From: Rosa chinensis
Taxonomy: Eukaryota; Streptophyta; Magnoliopsida; Rosales; Rosaceae
NCBI RefSeq assembly: GCF_002994745.2
Contig: NC_037094.1
Span: 6,618,001-6,682,000, forward strand
Direction: 5' to 3'
Length of the DNA: 64,000 nt
Below the pieces are notes generated by a model, which ran no database searches, was not told the DNA's origin, and saw nothing but the letters and a program-made list of their open reading frames with translations. This document shows, piece after piece, positions 11,846 through 24,831 of the stretch (positions are counted from its first letter, which is position 1; each line of letters starts with the position of its first letter). The position numbers were made by a program, and so were the translations under genes.

Positions 11846-14800
11846 CTATGTTTATCTGTCTCTTTATTGATTGTTATCTTCCTCTATTAATATGTTTAGG
11901 GACATTTTCGTCAAGTAATAGGCCGCACGGGGTTTGGGCATTGCGCATGGGTCAGAAACAATACTGCAAGGGAAATATAAAAAATAGGCCTGTTAATGGT
12001 AAATACTGGACTAAAAGTGTAGTTAGTGGTAATTTGCTAAAAAAAAAAAATGTTATCAATAGGTTGAGATAAATTCATTAATAGTATAATGTTATAATTA
12101 TAATAACTCAATTCGCATGTGATTAGATCAGGCATAATTGCAGACTTTGATACGAGAACGCGATACATATACAAATGAAATTATAAAAAATTTGGTTTGA
12201 GGTTTATTGGTTTGGTTTTATTTAGGGTCACCATAATAAGAACACAAATTTTAGTCGTTTGGTACTCCGGTTTAGTGTTAATCTGATAACATGATAAAAA
12301 CCATTAACATAAGGGTAAGTTCTTGTCTAATATATTAGAAATCTTAATGCATCTCTCTAATTCATTGTAATTTCATGTCCTACTCTCAATTTTCAAAAAT
12401 AAAAAGGTACCTGGATTTGGAACTCAGCCTAACTGGGAGGCTCAACCCCATGCCCAGTTCCATTTATTATATTAATAGTAAAATTTTGCAACGGAGGGAT
12501 ATAAAACCTGAACCCTGTGCTACATCAGAATAATTACAATAATCCTCTTAAAAATTTGTGTGTTTCTTATGTAACTCTTAAGTTTATAAGATTTTGTGAG
12601 TTAAGAGTTATTTTCTTAAAAATTTTAATGAGTTTTAAGGTTCAACATGAAACTTATTGATTCAGTTTTTATTTTAACATCATCAACATGTTAGCTTAAC
12701 GGTTAATTATCGTATGCTAGGATAAATATACAATACAATATGAGAAAGTGTTTGCTAGGCCTAGACATGGGACGGTAGATGGGTCGAGTTATTCAACACA
12801 GTCAAGTTGAGGAGTTTATGCGACAAACATTAGAAAACACAAACACAACGATAATGTCCCACCAAACACAAATTGTCACGGAAGAAGGATTGTGCCGAAT
12901 ACAAGTCCAAGTCGTCTCCACACTCCAGTTGATGGTTGTAGGTTTGGAGCTTTATCATGAAGAACATGACACTTTCTTGTTATTGTGGCCGGTATTAATG
13001 GATTGAAACCCCACTCGATCCTGTCACTTCTTTTGCTTTCTGAAATTGGAGACATGAAGAATACCAGAGCATACCAAGAAGAGTGGTGCAGAATGCTGCT
13101 CCTTCATATCCATGGATAGCAAGCAAACCCACATCGAAAAAAAGCAGAGAAAAGGGGACCATGTTATCATAGATTCTGTACCAGTCTACTAGATTACAAG
13201 AAAAAGTCTAGCTCAAAGTAAAAAGGACGATAAGCATTCTCTCAGTGCCAAGGAAGGAAGAAGAAGAAAAAATTGAGCTTCAAGGGTGATTGACTTGCAA
13301 GCCCATGTCTATTCATAAAGATCAGCTCAATGCTCCACTAGGTTTGTGATCGATCGCTATCATTCTTGTCATTTGAAATGGACTGAAAAGTGAAGCCAAA
13401 TTTTGGCACGGTGGGTGGTCTATATTTTGGGGTTGGCAGGTTTTTTCAATACCTAATTCCTGAAGTTCTCAGGCTAGTAGGGTCAGGAACAACCAGCCCT
13501 GACTTGAAAAATTAACGGATTAAAGTTGAACTCTGTAGACATGAGAAGATAGTTGATTGAGAAAATTGTTGAGAGTGAGTTACACTTTATCCCTTAACTT
13601 TACGATTTAAGCTTCTGGTTAATTACTTTTTCTGTTAATGTACAAAAGCATGTCCTAAAATCTATTCTTAATTGTCAAACTACAAACATTTTCTCCCAGG
13701 TTCATACTTCTTAGCAACATCTTGAAACACAACTTTTTCTTGCATTTCAAGCTTGGTATCAATATCTCATATTCATATTTGAACCCCAGAATCCCAAATG
13801 AGATGACCTTAAAGTCAGAATGTAATAGATTGATTAATATCTCTGAAAGTATAATCTGTAAAAATGATATATAGAAAAATTAACAAAAATTAAATAAAAT
13901 AGAGCAATATCATTCATGTAGCCATGTCTCCAAGGCCCACAAACATCCTATATTTTGCCTAGTCAAGACAAAAGGTAAGCATGTTTGATGGTTAAAAGAA
14001 ATGAGAAAGGAATCCACAAACAAGGCATAAGATTTGTGCTTGTTTACATCATATCCCTAAGCAATAGCTACCTCCTACTGCTTCTCCTCTGTTAGTGAGT
14101 TTACATCATTAACATTTCATTGTGGGGGAATCCATTGAAGTATTAGAATCCATTGAAGTATTATATTGGAAACTTTTAAATGATCTCAACAGGTCTACTT
14201 GAACCTACCTCTCCCTAGTTTCAACTGGACCAACCACCGTAAAATATTCCAATGGTGATCTTTTACTAAAAAGAGCAAAAATATACTCATGATGTGATGA
14301 AGCACAGATGCTTTCAAAGCTGGAAACAGAACCTAATGATTATAGATAAGCTGAGATTATTCAAATACCGCATTATTTATGGAGCTTAATCTAGCATTAT
14401 GAAGCCATATTTCAATCTCGCTCGTGCCATGATGCAAGTTAGATTTGAACACATAAATTATTTAACATTGATTAAACCAACGTGTCACAGCTCACCGACA
14501 GAGTATCTAACTGTATAGATAGGTTTTGAGGTTTCCATCATTTAATATTCGAGTGCCATTTTTTCTGGTGTCAAAGTCACGTGCAGGAATCACTGAAAGG
14601 TTCGAAAACCAAAGGTGAGGTGAGTGAAGGGCGTGTGTAGACCTCATGGCCGTTGCTTTTTACGTAGAGGACAAGCATAGGCAGCCGCTCACTCTCATTG
14701 ACTTGTCATCTTTCTTATGGTTTAAGCTTCTTCATACTCGCCATTTCTTTTTTCGACTATGATTGATTGCCAAGAACAACCATTGCTTGTGCGTCTTTCA

Positions 14801-15590
14801 TGGTCTACTTATTTGACAATTTTCTTTGATTGATGTTTGATGGGTGGTATCATGCCTTATTAAGGCTTGTGATAAGGCTATTTAGTTCGTTGAAGGATCA
14901 AAGTTGAGATTTTACAATGCAGAAATTTAAATTAACATTCATCACATAACGTCATTGAATTATTGAAATGAATAGTCTACTCTAATATCATGATAGAAAT
15001 TGAGGCATCCAATTTATTACAAAGAGGCGGAAAGACGCAAGATCTTAATATATATAATTGTCTAACATCAAGTTTTTGATATAGTTCTACGTTCTTCATC
15101 AGACATTTTGATATGGTTCTACGTTCTTCATCAGACTTTTAGTAACCAAACAAACAAGACTAGAAACTAGAGAGCAACATATGAATTCTCTGGGGATACC
15201 CTCCATGATTGACATAGTAGTTATCAAATACAGTACAGAATCTTAATGACTTTTACTCACTTAACATACTCAAGAAACACAGACCAGTGTTTTTTTTCTT
15301 TTCTGCAGCTATCATTTTCTACTCGATGGGGGTGAGTTCTTTTTCTGCAGCTATCATTTTCTACTCGATGGGGGTGATAGGTCCCACGAATGTTTCTCAA
15401 ATGGTCCAATTTAATCACTTCAAGTGAAATAATTTGTTTAGAAATCATCATCAATAATTCATCATAACCAAGTTGTGGAAGAGAATCAAAGAGAAGAAGG
15501 GTTAATGATAAGGTCAGCAAGCTAAGCCAATGCCCGTGATTTAGCCATTCTTGGATAAATAGTACAAGCTGTGATAAAACATTGTATGTA
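11552..15590. other. AT-rich spacer with no gene recognised
   Basis: It contains a CT microsatellite (about 11797-11841), scattered AT-rich DNA and two short local duplications: about 29 bp at 15072-15140 (GTTCTACGTTCTTCATCAGA twice) and about 42 bp at 15298-15376 (CTGCAGCTATCATTTTCTAC twice). ORFs 11618-11890, 12779-13006 and 15257-15757 have no recognisable domain and are probably chance. Confidence 0.6.
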
Positions 15591-15603
15591 ATCCATTGCC
15601 ATA

Positions 15604-16219
15604 TCCTTTTTTTTTTTTTTTTTTGAAGCAAACCTCGCAAATGCGAGGTAAAAGATTTATTAAAATTAAAGAGAAATACAAGTAAATATTTTACACTCCC
15701 CAGATGTAAAGTACTACGAAAGAGGAACGACAGACAACTTCCTGCCTTCCAAAACAAAAAAACTCATCTAAAATGAAAATTAAGGAGACCCAACTTATCT
15801 CTTAAACAAAATTGATTAATGAAGCTTGGAGATGAATCAAACCAAGTAAAGCCCGTACCTGAAGCGCCAAAATTGGCCAAAGCATCAGCCACCTGGTTTC
15901 CTTCATGAAAAATATGTGAACAACGAAATTGCATCATTGAAATGCGATGCACACAATTTTTCCATGCCACCTGTAATTGCCAAGGTACTATCTGAGGAGA
16001 GCAGAGAAAATTCAGAATTAGGGACCAGTCAACTTCAAGCCAAATATGCTTCCAATCACGAACCCATTCAAGCTCGATTGCCTTGATCATTGTCATAACC
16101 TCCGCAGCAATGGAACTAGGAATGTCAAGGGATGATGAAAAAGCACCGACAACCTCCCCATGGAAATCACGAAAAACTCCACCATAACCTAACTGATCCT
16201 CCCCTCGATTCCAAGCACC
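15604..16219 (-). mobile_element. 5'-truncated LINE 3' end with poly(A) and 13-bp TSD
   Basis: On the minus strand an RNase H coding segment is followed by a short 3' UTR and a run of about 18 A (T's on the plus strand, about 15607-15624). The 13-mer ATCCATTGCCATA occurs immediately outside both ends (15591-15603 and 16220-16232) and is the target-site duplication. Poly(A), 5' truncation and a variable-length duplication are hallmarks of target-primed reverse transcription. About 0.6 kb remains of an element that is normally several kilobases. Confidence 0.85.
15764..16219 (-). pseudogene. RNase H domain fragment of plant LINE ORF2
   Basis: The minus-strand translation starts inside the target duplication near DGAWN and continues through GYGGVFRDFHGEVVGAFSS, an AAE-like segment and the C-terminal NQVADALANFG motif. 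This is the pattern of the RVT_3-type RNase H domain that ends ORF2 of many plant LINEs. The frame is open for about 150 codons to a stop at 15764-15766. The apparent start methionine (16231) is supplied by flanking target DNA, so this is not a gene. Endonuclease and reverse transcriptase are absent. Confidence 0.85.
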
Positions 16220-16425
16220 ATCCATTGCCATAGCCTAACTTGAAGCACTTTCTGCCAAGTTCTGCTGTCCTAGAACTTCTGAAGATCAAAATAATCAGGT
16301 TATTACTTTTACAAGTGGTTGATATATATATAAACAATATCATCCGACATATTTTAAACAATATAATCCGACATATTTTGACTACTAGGTGAATTTTCAG
16401 TGAGAATATTTATGTAATTAATTTA

Positions 16426-16752
16426 GGAAAAATTTTACAAACAGTACACCAAGTAAATGCCACTAATAATTTCTATACATAAAGTTCCAAACTGAACATT
16501 TTGGTACATGGACTTTTGAGCCTGACCCACTATGTAGACACGACGTCAATGACGCTGTTAAATGTTTTATTAAAAAAAAAAGAACTGAGGGCATAATAGA
16601 CATTTTGGTGTCAAATTAATGGCGTCATTGACGTCGTGTACTGATAGTGGGTCGAGTTTCAAATTTCGTGTACCGAAATGATTGGTTTGGAACTTTATGT
16701 ATAAGAATTATTAGTGGCTTTTACTTGGTGTACTGTTTGTGAAATTTTCCCT
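16426..16752. mobile_element. Fold-back MITE, 327 bp, 8-bp TSD
   Basis: Left arm (GGAAAAATTTTACAAACAGT...) and right arm (...ACTGTTTGTGAAATTTTCCC) are inverted copies that pair over most of the element. They include the shared core ACACCAAGTAAA and GTCAATGACG/CGTCATTGAC. The centre is an A-rich loop around 16570. TTAATTTA flanks it at 16418-16425 and 16753-16760. An 8-bp duplication fits hAT-type MITEs, but a Mutator-type assignment (9 bp) is not excluded. It ends about 340 bp upstream of the YSL start codon. Confidence 0.75.
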
Positions 16753-16760
16753 TTAATTTA

Positions 16761-16826
16761 TGTGTTATTTGAACTTGTAGGCTGGTGACAAGAAATATTG
16801 TCTACCATTATTTGCTGAGCTGTGGG

Positions 16827-16863
<37 letters not shown>

Positions 16864-17096
16864 GGAAGGCTACAATAAGAAGACAGGGCACCAATTATTC
16901 TCATCTTTTCAATTGTATAGATTGAAGAGAAGGATTAAAATAGATAACAAAGACCAAGGTGAGATCTGGAATGGATTCCCTTCTGATCGTCTTAATTTCC
17001 CAGTCTTGATTGTAGTTTTCCCTGTTGCTTAGCACATAAGCCAACTCCAAAATAGTTAAAATAAAGTGCAGATAGTAACAAAAGTGAGAGCTAGCC
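16761..17096 (+). promoter_or_regulatory. YSL upstream region with (AT)n tract
   Basis: An uninterrupted AT dinucleotide run (about 16829-16860) lies 240 bp upstream of the YSL ATG and could serve as the TATA region. The following 235 bases read like a leader and contain no recognisable domain on either strand. The minus ORF 16901-17413 is the shadow of the YSL first exon. Confidence 0.4.
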
Positions 17097-19704
17097 ATGA
17101 ACATGGACTTGGAAGCAAGGGAAAAGAAGGAGATTGAGAGAGAGGACGTGGAAGAAGAGACCATTGAATCCGATGGTTCACTGGGGAGAATTGAGGCATG
17201 GACCGAGCAGCTGACAGTAAGGGGAGTCATTGCAAGCACAGTGATTGGAACGGTGTACAGTGTGATAGTCATGAAGCTAAACCTGACAACTGGGATTACT
17301 CCTAACCTCAATGTCTCTGCTGCTCTTCTCGCTTTCGTGTTCATCAGGACATGGACAAACCTGCTCTCGAAAGCTGGATATGTATCGAAACCCTTCACTA
17401 GGCAAGAGAACACTATGATACAAACATGTGCAGTTGCATGTTATAGTATTGCTGTTTCAGGTATTTGAAATCTTCTTTTAGTTAATTCACTTCTCTTTTC
17501 TTCTTATTTGGAGATATATAAATGTGGGTTCACTTTTTATTAATATTTCTTAAACATGCAGGTGGATTTGGATCTTATCTCTTGGGATTAAACAGGAAGA
17601 CATATGAGTTATCAGGGGTAAATACTGAGGGAAACTCTGCAAGTGCTGTAAAGGAACCTGCGCTTGGTTGGATGACTGGCTTTCTTTTCCTAGTTTGCTT
17701 TGTTGGACTTTTTGTCTTAATTCCTCTTAGGAAGGTAATAGTCAATAGTCTTTTGTTTCAATTTCTTATCATAAAAAGAATTGAGAGCTTCTCTTTTATT
17801 TATGAAATTTTCATCTCTTCACATGCAGGTAATGATAGTGGACTTGAAATTGACTTATCCAAGTGGTTTGGCAACCGCTGTTCTTATCAATGGTTTCCAT
17901 ACTCAAGGAGATAAGATGGCCAAGTAAACATCTTTCGACAGCTCCTTTCGAACTTTCGCTTCTTAGAATCAAACCTCAACTAGTATTATAATCATTTTCA
18001 GGAAGCAAGTCCACGGGTTCATGAAGTACTTTTCGGTCAGCTTCGTATGGGGATTTTTCAAGTGGTTTTATGAGGCCTCAGAAAACTGTGGATTCTCGCA
18101 ATTCCCCACATTCGGATTGAAAGCTTGGAAAAACACGTATGGATTTTCGAGTAATTTTCTGTCTTGTACTAGGCGTTACTGTTCTTACTGACCTTTTGTA
18201 ATTTGTCTTCTGAATGGCAGATTCTACTTTGATTTTAGCATGACTTTTGTTGGAGCAGGCATGATATGCTCCCATCTAGTGAACCTGTCTTTGCTTCTTG
18301 GAGCTGTGCTCTCTTTTGGAGTAATGTGGCCACTAATTGGTCAGCTTAAAGGAAATTGGTTCCCTGAGAGTTTAGAGGAACATGATATGAAGAGTTTATA
18401 TGGTTACAAGGTCTTGTCTCACTCATTATCTATATACTTTTTTCATTTTTTTTCTTTTCATTTTTATCTTTCATCTCATTACTCATAGTCATCTACTAAC
18501 TGTTTTTCCACGATCCCTTTCTCAGGTATTTCTATCTGTTTCTCTAATCCTTGGTGATGGTCTTTACAATTTCATCAAGATAATGTTGTCAACCATTGTT
18601 AATATTCATGAAAGATTGAAAAACAGGAACCGTACAGGTATTATGAATTGTTTCGAGTTTCCTCTACTGATACTGATTTAGTAACTCTTCACCTACCGGG
18701 ATTTAGTTGAATCTTTGTTAGCGGTGCTCATCGAGACACAGTAAAATAGTGACACTAATGGATACATTCTTCTCACTGCAGATGAGGATGGCAAGTTGAA
18801 TCCCATTGAAGAGAAGCAAAATGAAATATTTATAAGAGAAAAAATTCCAATGTGGGTTGGAGTTGCTGGATATGTTTTCTTCTCCATCGTTTCTATTATA
18901 GCGATCCCCATGATGTTCCCCGAACTCAAATGGTATTATGTAGTCGTAGCCTACATGCTTGCTCCATCCCTTGCCTTCTGCAATGCTTATGGGGCTGGTC
19001 TTACTGACATAAACATGGCCTACAATTATGGAAAAGTTGCTCTTTTTTTGCTAGCGGCATTAACAGGGAAAGAACACGGCGTGGCGGCAGGGCTAGCCGG
19101 ATGTGGTGTCGTAAAATCGGTTTGTTCCGTGGCTTGTAATCTGATGCAAGATCTCAAGACAGCGCATCTAACTTTCACCTCTCCTAGAGCAATGTTTGTG
19201 AGCCAAGCCATTGGCACCCTAATAGGCTGTTTAACAGCTCCTCTCAGTTTCCTCTTGTTCTACAAGGCATTTGACGTGGGAAACCCAAATGGAGAATTCA
19301 AAGCTCCTTATGCCTTGATCTACAGAAACATGGCAATTCTAGGTGTTGAAGGCTTCTCGGCTCTGCCTCGGCATTGCGTGCAGCTCTGTTATGGATTCTT
19401 TGCTTTTGCAGTGATGGTCAACCTAATTAGAGATTTTTCACCGCCAAAGATTGGGAAGTGGATGCCGCTACCTATGGTCATGGGTGTGCCATTTCTAGTC
19501 GGGGCGTACTTTGCCATTGATATGTTCACGGGGAGTGTTATCGTATTTGCATGGCACAGGCTTGACAGCAAGATTGCTGGGATGATGGTTCCTGTTGTTG
19601 CTTCTGGTTTAATTTGTGGAGAAGGGCTGTGGACTCTTCCTGCTTCAGTTCTTGCTCTGGCCAAAGTAAAACCCCCCATCTGCATGAAATTTTTGGGTTC
19701 CTAG
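17097..19704 (+). CDS. Yellow Stripe-Like metal-nicotianamine transporter, YSL1/2/3-type
   Basis: Seven exons: 17097-17460, 17562-17734, 17829-17923, 18002-18136, 18221-18410, 18526-18637 and 18782-19704. All introns are GT-AG, and the frame closes into a 663-residue protein, normal for the family (about 670). The family is oligopeptide transporter (OPT) type and moves iron, zinc or copper complexed with nicotianamine across the plasma membrane. Family sequence features seen: an acidic N-terminus (EREDVEEE), [15 protein letters not shown] near residue 125, [18 protein letters not shown] in exon 3, [18 protein letters not shown], the ALPRHC...LCYGFFAFA segment, and the C-terminal [15 protein letters not shown]. 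Many hydrophobic segments are spread throughout. The start is the first of two in-frame methionines (MNMDLEA), with no upstream in-frame alternative supported. The [14 protein letters not shown] form suggests the YSL1/2/3 clade rather than YSL5/7/8, but the exact orthologue needs a tree. The gene is convergent with the TPR gene. Confidence 0.95.
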
Positions 19705-20243
19705 AGTAGGCTTTATAAATTTGGTCACTGAGAAAGCGGCAACAACACTAAAGCGATATACATGAAGGGTCGAATTGTATCAAATTTTTATCTCATACTA
19801 GACAGTAATAAAAGTTCACCTTGTCACTATCCACTTTGGTCGGTGATTGACCACCACCTAGCACTATTAATCAAAATCTTTTCCATTTTGTTTGATGGGG
19901 TACACAGTAGTTGATGCAATTAAATTGATAAAGAAAAAGATTCCGAGGAAAAATCGAAGAGAATGAGTTTGAGATTTTGGAATATCCACCACCAAGCAAT
20001 CCCGATGAAATGCAGGTATTTCGGGGTACAGATATGACATCGGAAATAGAAAAGGAAGAAGCAAATGTTTAAATGAACCTTATCCTAAAAAACCTTCTCT
20101 GATTCTGTAGATAAAAATGCTATTCAACGCATCCAGAGTTTACAATATACATATTTTATTTGAACAAGCCGTTGTTGATACAAAAATTATACATCACTCG
20201 GAGCAAAATTAAGAAATTGGTGGTAAATTAAAGGAAAAGAAAA
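19705..20243. other. Convergent 3' intergenic region
   Basis: This 540-base gap lies between the YSL stop (+) and the TPR-gene stop (-). It must hold both 3' UTRs and polyadenylation sites. AATAAAAG occurs at about 19807. No ORF with a recognisable domain is present. Confidence 0.5.
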
Positions 20244-23200
20244 TCACCCAGTTATAATACCTGCCAGAACATCACTCTTACTCCGTGCATAAATTGTGTA
20301 AACTAGACGGATTGCATCAAGCCATCCATCAAGGAAGTCCCATGAATCAGCAATCTACAGGTTGATGAAAATTCACATTAGAAGGCACACTCTTTCTATA
20401 CAAAATGAAATGCTTTTGGTTCTCTTTTTATGTACTTCACATTACAACAGCAGAATTACAATGATGTGTTGACAGTTGACATCATTAGAGAACCAAAGAA
20501 AAGCTTGCACTGTATAATCATCACTTATACTAGAGCAGAAAGAATATTTTGGAGCTGGTCTTGTAAAACAGAAGATATAAGAGCGATAAGAATTGAATGC
20601 ATGAAAGACCAACTGAATAGTGAAGCTAACATGTTAACTACATCCTAATTGATTATCTGTTGCTAAAACCAAGGCCTATCACCTAAAATTAGTATGATCA
20701 TCTTCTTCTTCTTTTTAATTTTTAATTTTTATTTTAAATATTTAATCAAAGTTGCTCGCTTTGACCAGCCATGATGCAATATTAATTCTCACAAAAAATG
20801 AACAGGATTGACTTATTTATAGATAGGACCAGAAATGGAATAAAGATCTACCCTATTTGTAGGAACTCAAACACCGTTGAATTCAAAGTGATAATGACAT
20901 GCAAAAGTCGATATGGCTTTCTCTATCTGAATAAAGATTTAACTTTTTAAGTAACAAAAGGTGAGATCTTACCAGATAGACGGGTCCATGAATTGTATCA
21001 ATGCAAAGTCCTGCACCAGGTGGTAAAGTCAGATCACCACATGCTGAAACAGAAACGATATCTGGAATATTAACTTTTATAGCTGTATCTCCTGATCTTC
21101 CAGAGCCACTTAGGGGTATGTGCTTTTGGTCACCTTTGCTGATCTGCTGAAGGGATATAGATAGGGTTTAGGTGTGCAGGTAACTTTCTTTTCTTAATAC
21201 ACTAAAAATAAATAGAGAATTATGAATCAAAATAAAGAATTACCTGTTGAAGCCCTTCATGGTTCAAAATAAATTGTGATCGTTTCCAATCACTGTGAGG
21301 TGCAATTGGTTTCCCTACTGGTGGTGCAGTAAGATATCCAACTTTAAGATATGGCAGAGGAAGCTGTAACAAAGGTTACCATCATAAATAAAACTTCAAA
21401 AACAGGTGAGAAAGAAACATTTACTGATAATGAAAAACTACATTGGGTAAGGATTTAAAATGAACAGGTCCAAGTATCGGGGATCAGAATAATCAAATAA
21501 GAACCAGTTCTCACAGACAATAGCAAGAGACCAATTTAATAACTGATAAAAAAAAGATTAATATAAAAGAGTAAAAACTTCATTGAATAGATTGGTATTA
21601 ATGCTTACCATGGATCTCACCAGCCGCAGAGCACTAGTGTAAACCTGAAAGTAATTCGCATCACAAAAAAGCTTAGCATAAGAACTACATATCCTTAAAT
21701 ATCAAAACCAGACTAACACAGAGACATTGAAATGAACTGGTGCTATTAATATTTATGATGACATATTCTACCTAGTTGCATGAAACTTTGAAACTATGAA
21801 GCAGGTGCTCATGTCAATATCAGCTTAGCTAAAGTTGATTGAAGAAAAGGATGAGATGCTTACATTGTAATTTGGTTTCAGAGCATGAGCAGCTGCAATG
21901 TAGATAGCTGATTGACTGTATAACTCATTAGGTGAAACTTCTTTGGGATTTCCAGATCCCCCAGTTCTTAGTGTATCCTCCGCCAATCCATACTGAAAGA
22001 AAGAGTAATACCAATTTGGTAAATCAACAACTTGGATGAGATTATTAGATAAGAGGAATAGTGATGTCTTGTTATCCTATAGTGCAAACTAAGAAGCTGT
22101 TTGATAAAATAAAAAGCGCATTATCCAAAGCTAGAAAGGATAACTCAAACTTACCAATACAGTTCCAAGGTTGTAAATTGCTCGATGGAAATCAAATTGC
22201 AACTGAATAGCTGCCCGGAACTGCATCAGAAGAAAGCGAAATTAGTCAGTATAAAAAATAAGGGACTTAGATATGAAATTAATTTGTTAGTTCCCTCCAC
22301 ATTTATCTAACCATTCTGATGTCTTGAAACAATATCCTACCTTACTGATTGCACTTTTTACGATCGATTGCTTTTCTCGTGCAGGCACAATTGCGCTGAG
22401 TTCCTAAATTGCATAATCACATATAAGAAATCAGAATGGAGTGAATATCACAAAACATAAATACATGTAGAGGAAGACAAAAGTCAGTTAAGAACTTAAG
22501 AAGGCATGCTAACAAAACTTAAGATACCTGCAGAGCAAGTCCCCAGTTGTTAAGTGCCTGAAATATATATGACATGGAGTTAGTATTAGGGAACGAAGGA
22601 AACAAATACATTTTTTCATTCATCAAATCAGAAGGGTTTTATAACAATTTCTCTTAGAAATCATAGAATGGAATAAGTCTAATTTAATGATTTTTGAGTC
22701 ATACCTGGGGACTGTTCCAGTTCAGCAGGACAGCTTTTTCATAATTTTTTGTGGCCTGCACATCAAATTGAGAAGGTAAAAACCATTTCACTTATTTGAC
22801 ACTTTTTTATAGAATAAATTCAAGCTATGATGTGAAGAACAAATAAGCCCATGTGATACTAGCACCATCATATATAAGTTTTAAGCTCACAACGGTCACC
22901 TTCTCCTGACTCCCAACATCATAATAAATGAGAGAGCATATATGAAAACAGCAGAGTGTTCATCTACAATATTTACTAATGTATTTTGAACAGTATATTT
23001 GGAATCCAAATTCAGAGTTGTCAAAATAGGTATTAAAAAACTAACTAGGGCAGTAATAATTTTTATAAGACAGTGCACATAATAGAAGTCTACAATCTTG
23101 TGAGGCTCAAGTACTGAAATTTCACTCTAACCTGCTTCCATAGTTCTTCAGCTTCCTTTGTACGACCACGCATTTTTGCTCGATCAGAGATTGCAATAGC

Positions 23201-24831
23201 CCAATTATAGAAAGCCTGGAGAGTAATGATGACATTATTGTCACATGTCAGATGAATAAGACAATTAAAAGCTCATCTACCTATATATAGACACCAATGT
23301 ATCTGCTAGGTGTTAGCTTTCTAAAGTCCTATCTTATCCCTTTTCAAACGCTAATATAACTAGCTATATTAATAAGGGTATGCAAACATACATCATGAAG
23401 TGTTGGGCACAGATGGGTAGCCTCGTCATATTTTTTGCAAGCCTCCTCAAGCAAAGCATCTTTAGAAGGAGATGTAGAATCAGGACTAACGTTATCTGCA
23501 CTTTCCTGCATGGCAAATGAGGACCATTAGAGTCTTAGACAAAGTTAATTTGCTCTAACGCACTAAACAGTGAGACAAACCATTCTTAAAATTAAGAACT
23601 TCTGGTTGAAATTTTAAAGCGAAAGAATAACTAGATACTGTTTCTATTAGAAAAGTATACAAGAGTCACAAGACAGTATTTCATACCTGCAGAACCAGCG
23701 CCCAATTGTATAGTGCATCATAATCATCTGGATTTCTCTCTATTGCACTAGCATACCTACAGAATTCAAATGCAAGTTACAATTTTGTAAAACCAAGACT
23801 TCAAATTAAAGAAAAACGTTCTGGTTGCAAACATCACTCAGTTACACACTAAAAAGTAGACTGTGTGATTACGTACATTGCTAACACTTTGAGCTTTGTT
23901 TTCAGAAGTAAACTAATATATTAAACTGTTACGAGCCAACATGAAAAGTAACAAGGAAGCAATAAAAGGACAGTACCTCTTGGCAGCAAAAGTAAGGACC
24001 CGTTGGCGAGATCGACCATCATCATCGGTGCCTGTGACACTATTGATCAACTCCATTGCAGCATTGTTGTGCTCTTGTTGTTGATGATGTGGGGTTTCTT
24101 CACTGATGCATTCAAAGCCACAATGTGAATAAATGGTATAACAAAGAAAACCAAGTCATCCACCAGAATCATTCAATGCCCAGTTTTCATCTTTCTTCTC
24201 CTCCAGAGTCCAGACACAAATATCAAAGCTAGAACTGATCATTTTCGTCGAAAAAGAAGACCTTGAAAATGCATCACACCCAATTTTGAAGTTGAAAGCT
24301 AAATCGTTCTATGTACAAACCTAAACTTAAAAATTTCAAACACAAAGATTGTAAATTGGAACAATATGAACCAATTTTGAAGCTCAACAAACACAATTAG
24401 ATCAGCAGAAATGTATACAACACAGAAGGAAATGAATATGATGCGAACCTGTGGCTGTAACTGTAAGGCGAGCTAGATTCATTAGCAGTCTCATTTCCTT
24501 GGTCATTTTTCAAGCCATTAAGCAACTCCCTCATTGTGAACGTACGGCTCCCTTCGTCGTCTTTCTTCAGCTCAGGCCGCGAAGTCCCTTCGGAACTGGA
24601 TTGGATCGGCGTCGTGGTTTCTTTGGCATCCTCCACCGTCGGATCTGCAGCTTCGATCACCACCGCTTCGGGTCGGGGTTGTAGTTCCGGTTTAGATTCA
24701 GGCTCTGGCGCTGGTGCTGGTTCGGCATCGGGCACGAGGACTGTTTGCGATTCGGGTTGGGCTTCCGGATTTGTAGTCGGGTCGGGTTGGAGTCCGTTTT
24801 GGGACGGAGGGTCTTCGGCGGGTGTGGACAT
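20244..24831 (-). CDS. HLB1: TPR-repeat protein, HLB1-like
   Basis: Fourteen minus-strand exons: 24831-24449, 24102-23977, 23756-23687, 23505-23392, 23215-23132, 22755-22705, 22557-22528, 22403-22341, 22220-22155, 21992-21864, 21644-21609, 21363-21244, 21146-20973 and 20354-20244. All junctions are GT-AG and give one 518-residue frame. Residues 1-115 are acidic and proline-rich ([12 protein letters not shown] repeats), then [11 protein letters not shown]. Residues about 160-400 carry TPR-like helices with the recurrent NWALVL, NWAIAIS and NWGLAL pattern. The C-terminal part ends with a conserved-looking [25 protein letters not shown] block. In Arabidopsis HLB1 is a trans-Golgi/early-endosome TPR protein that links membrane traffic with actin. 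The assignment rests on recalled architecture, not on a search. The GC-rich first exon gives long antisense ORFs (24451-24684, 24536-24883) that are shadows. Confidence 0.82.

Noticed and set aside
12779..13006. 75-residue ORF in spacer
   Set aside because: No recognisable motif, start context or splice partners; likely chance.
16901..17413. 170-residue minus-strand ORF
   Set aside because: It is antisense to YSL exon 1 and its leader; the plus strand has the conserved YSL N-terminus with proper splice sites.
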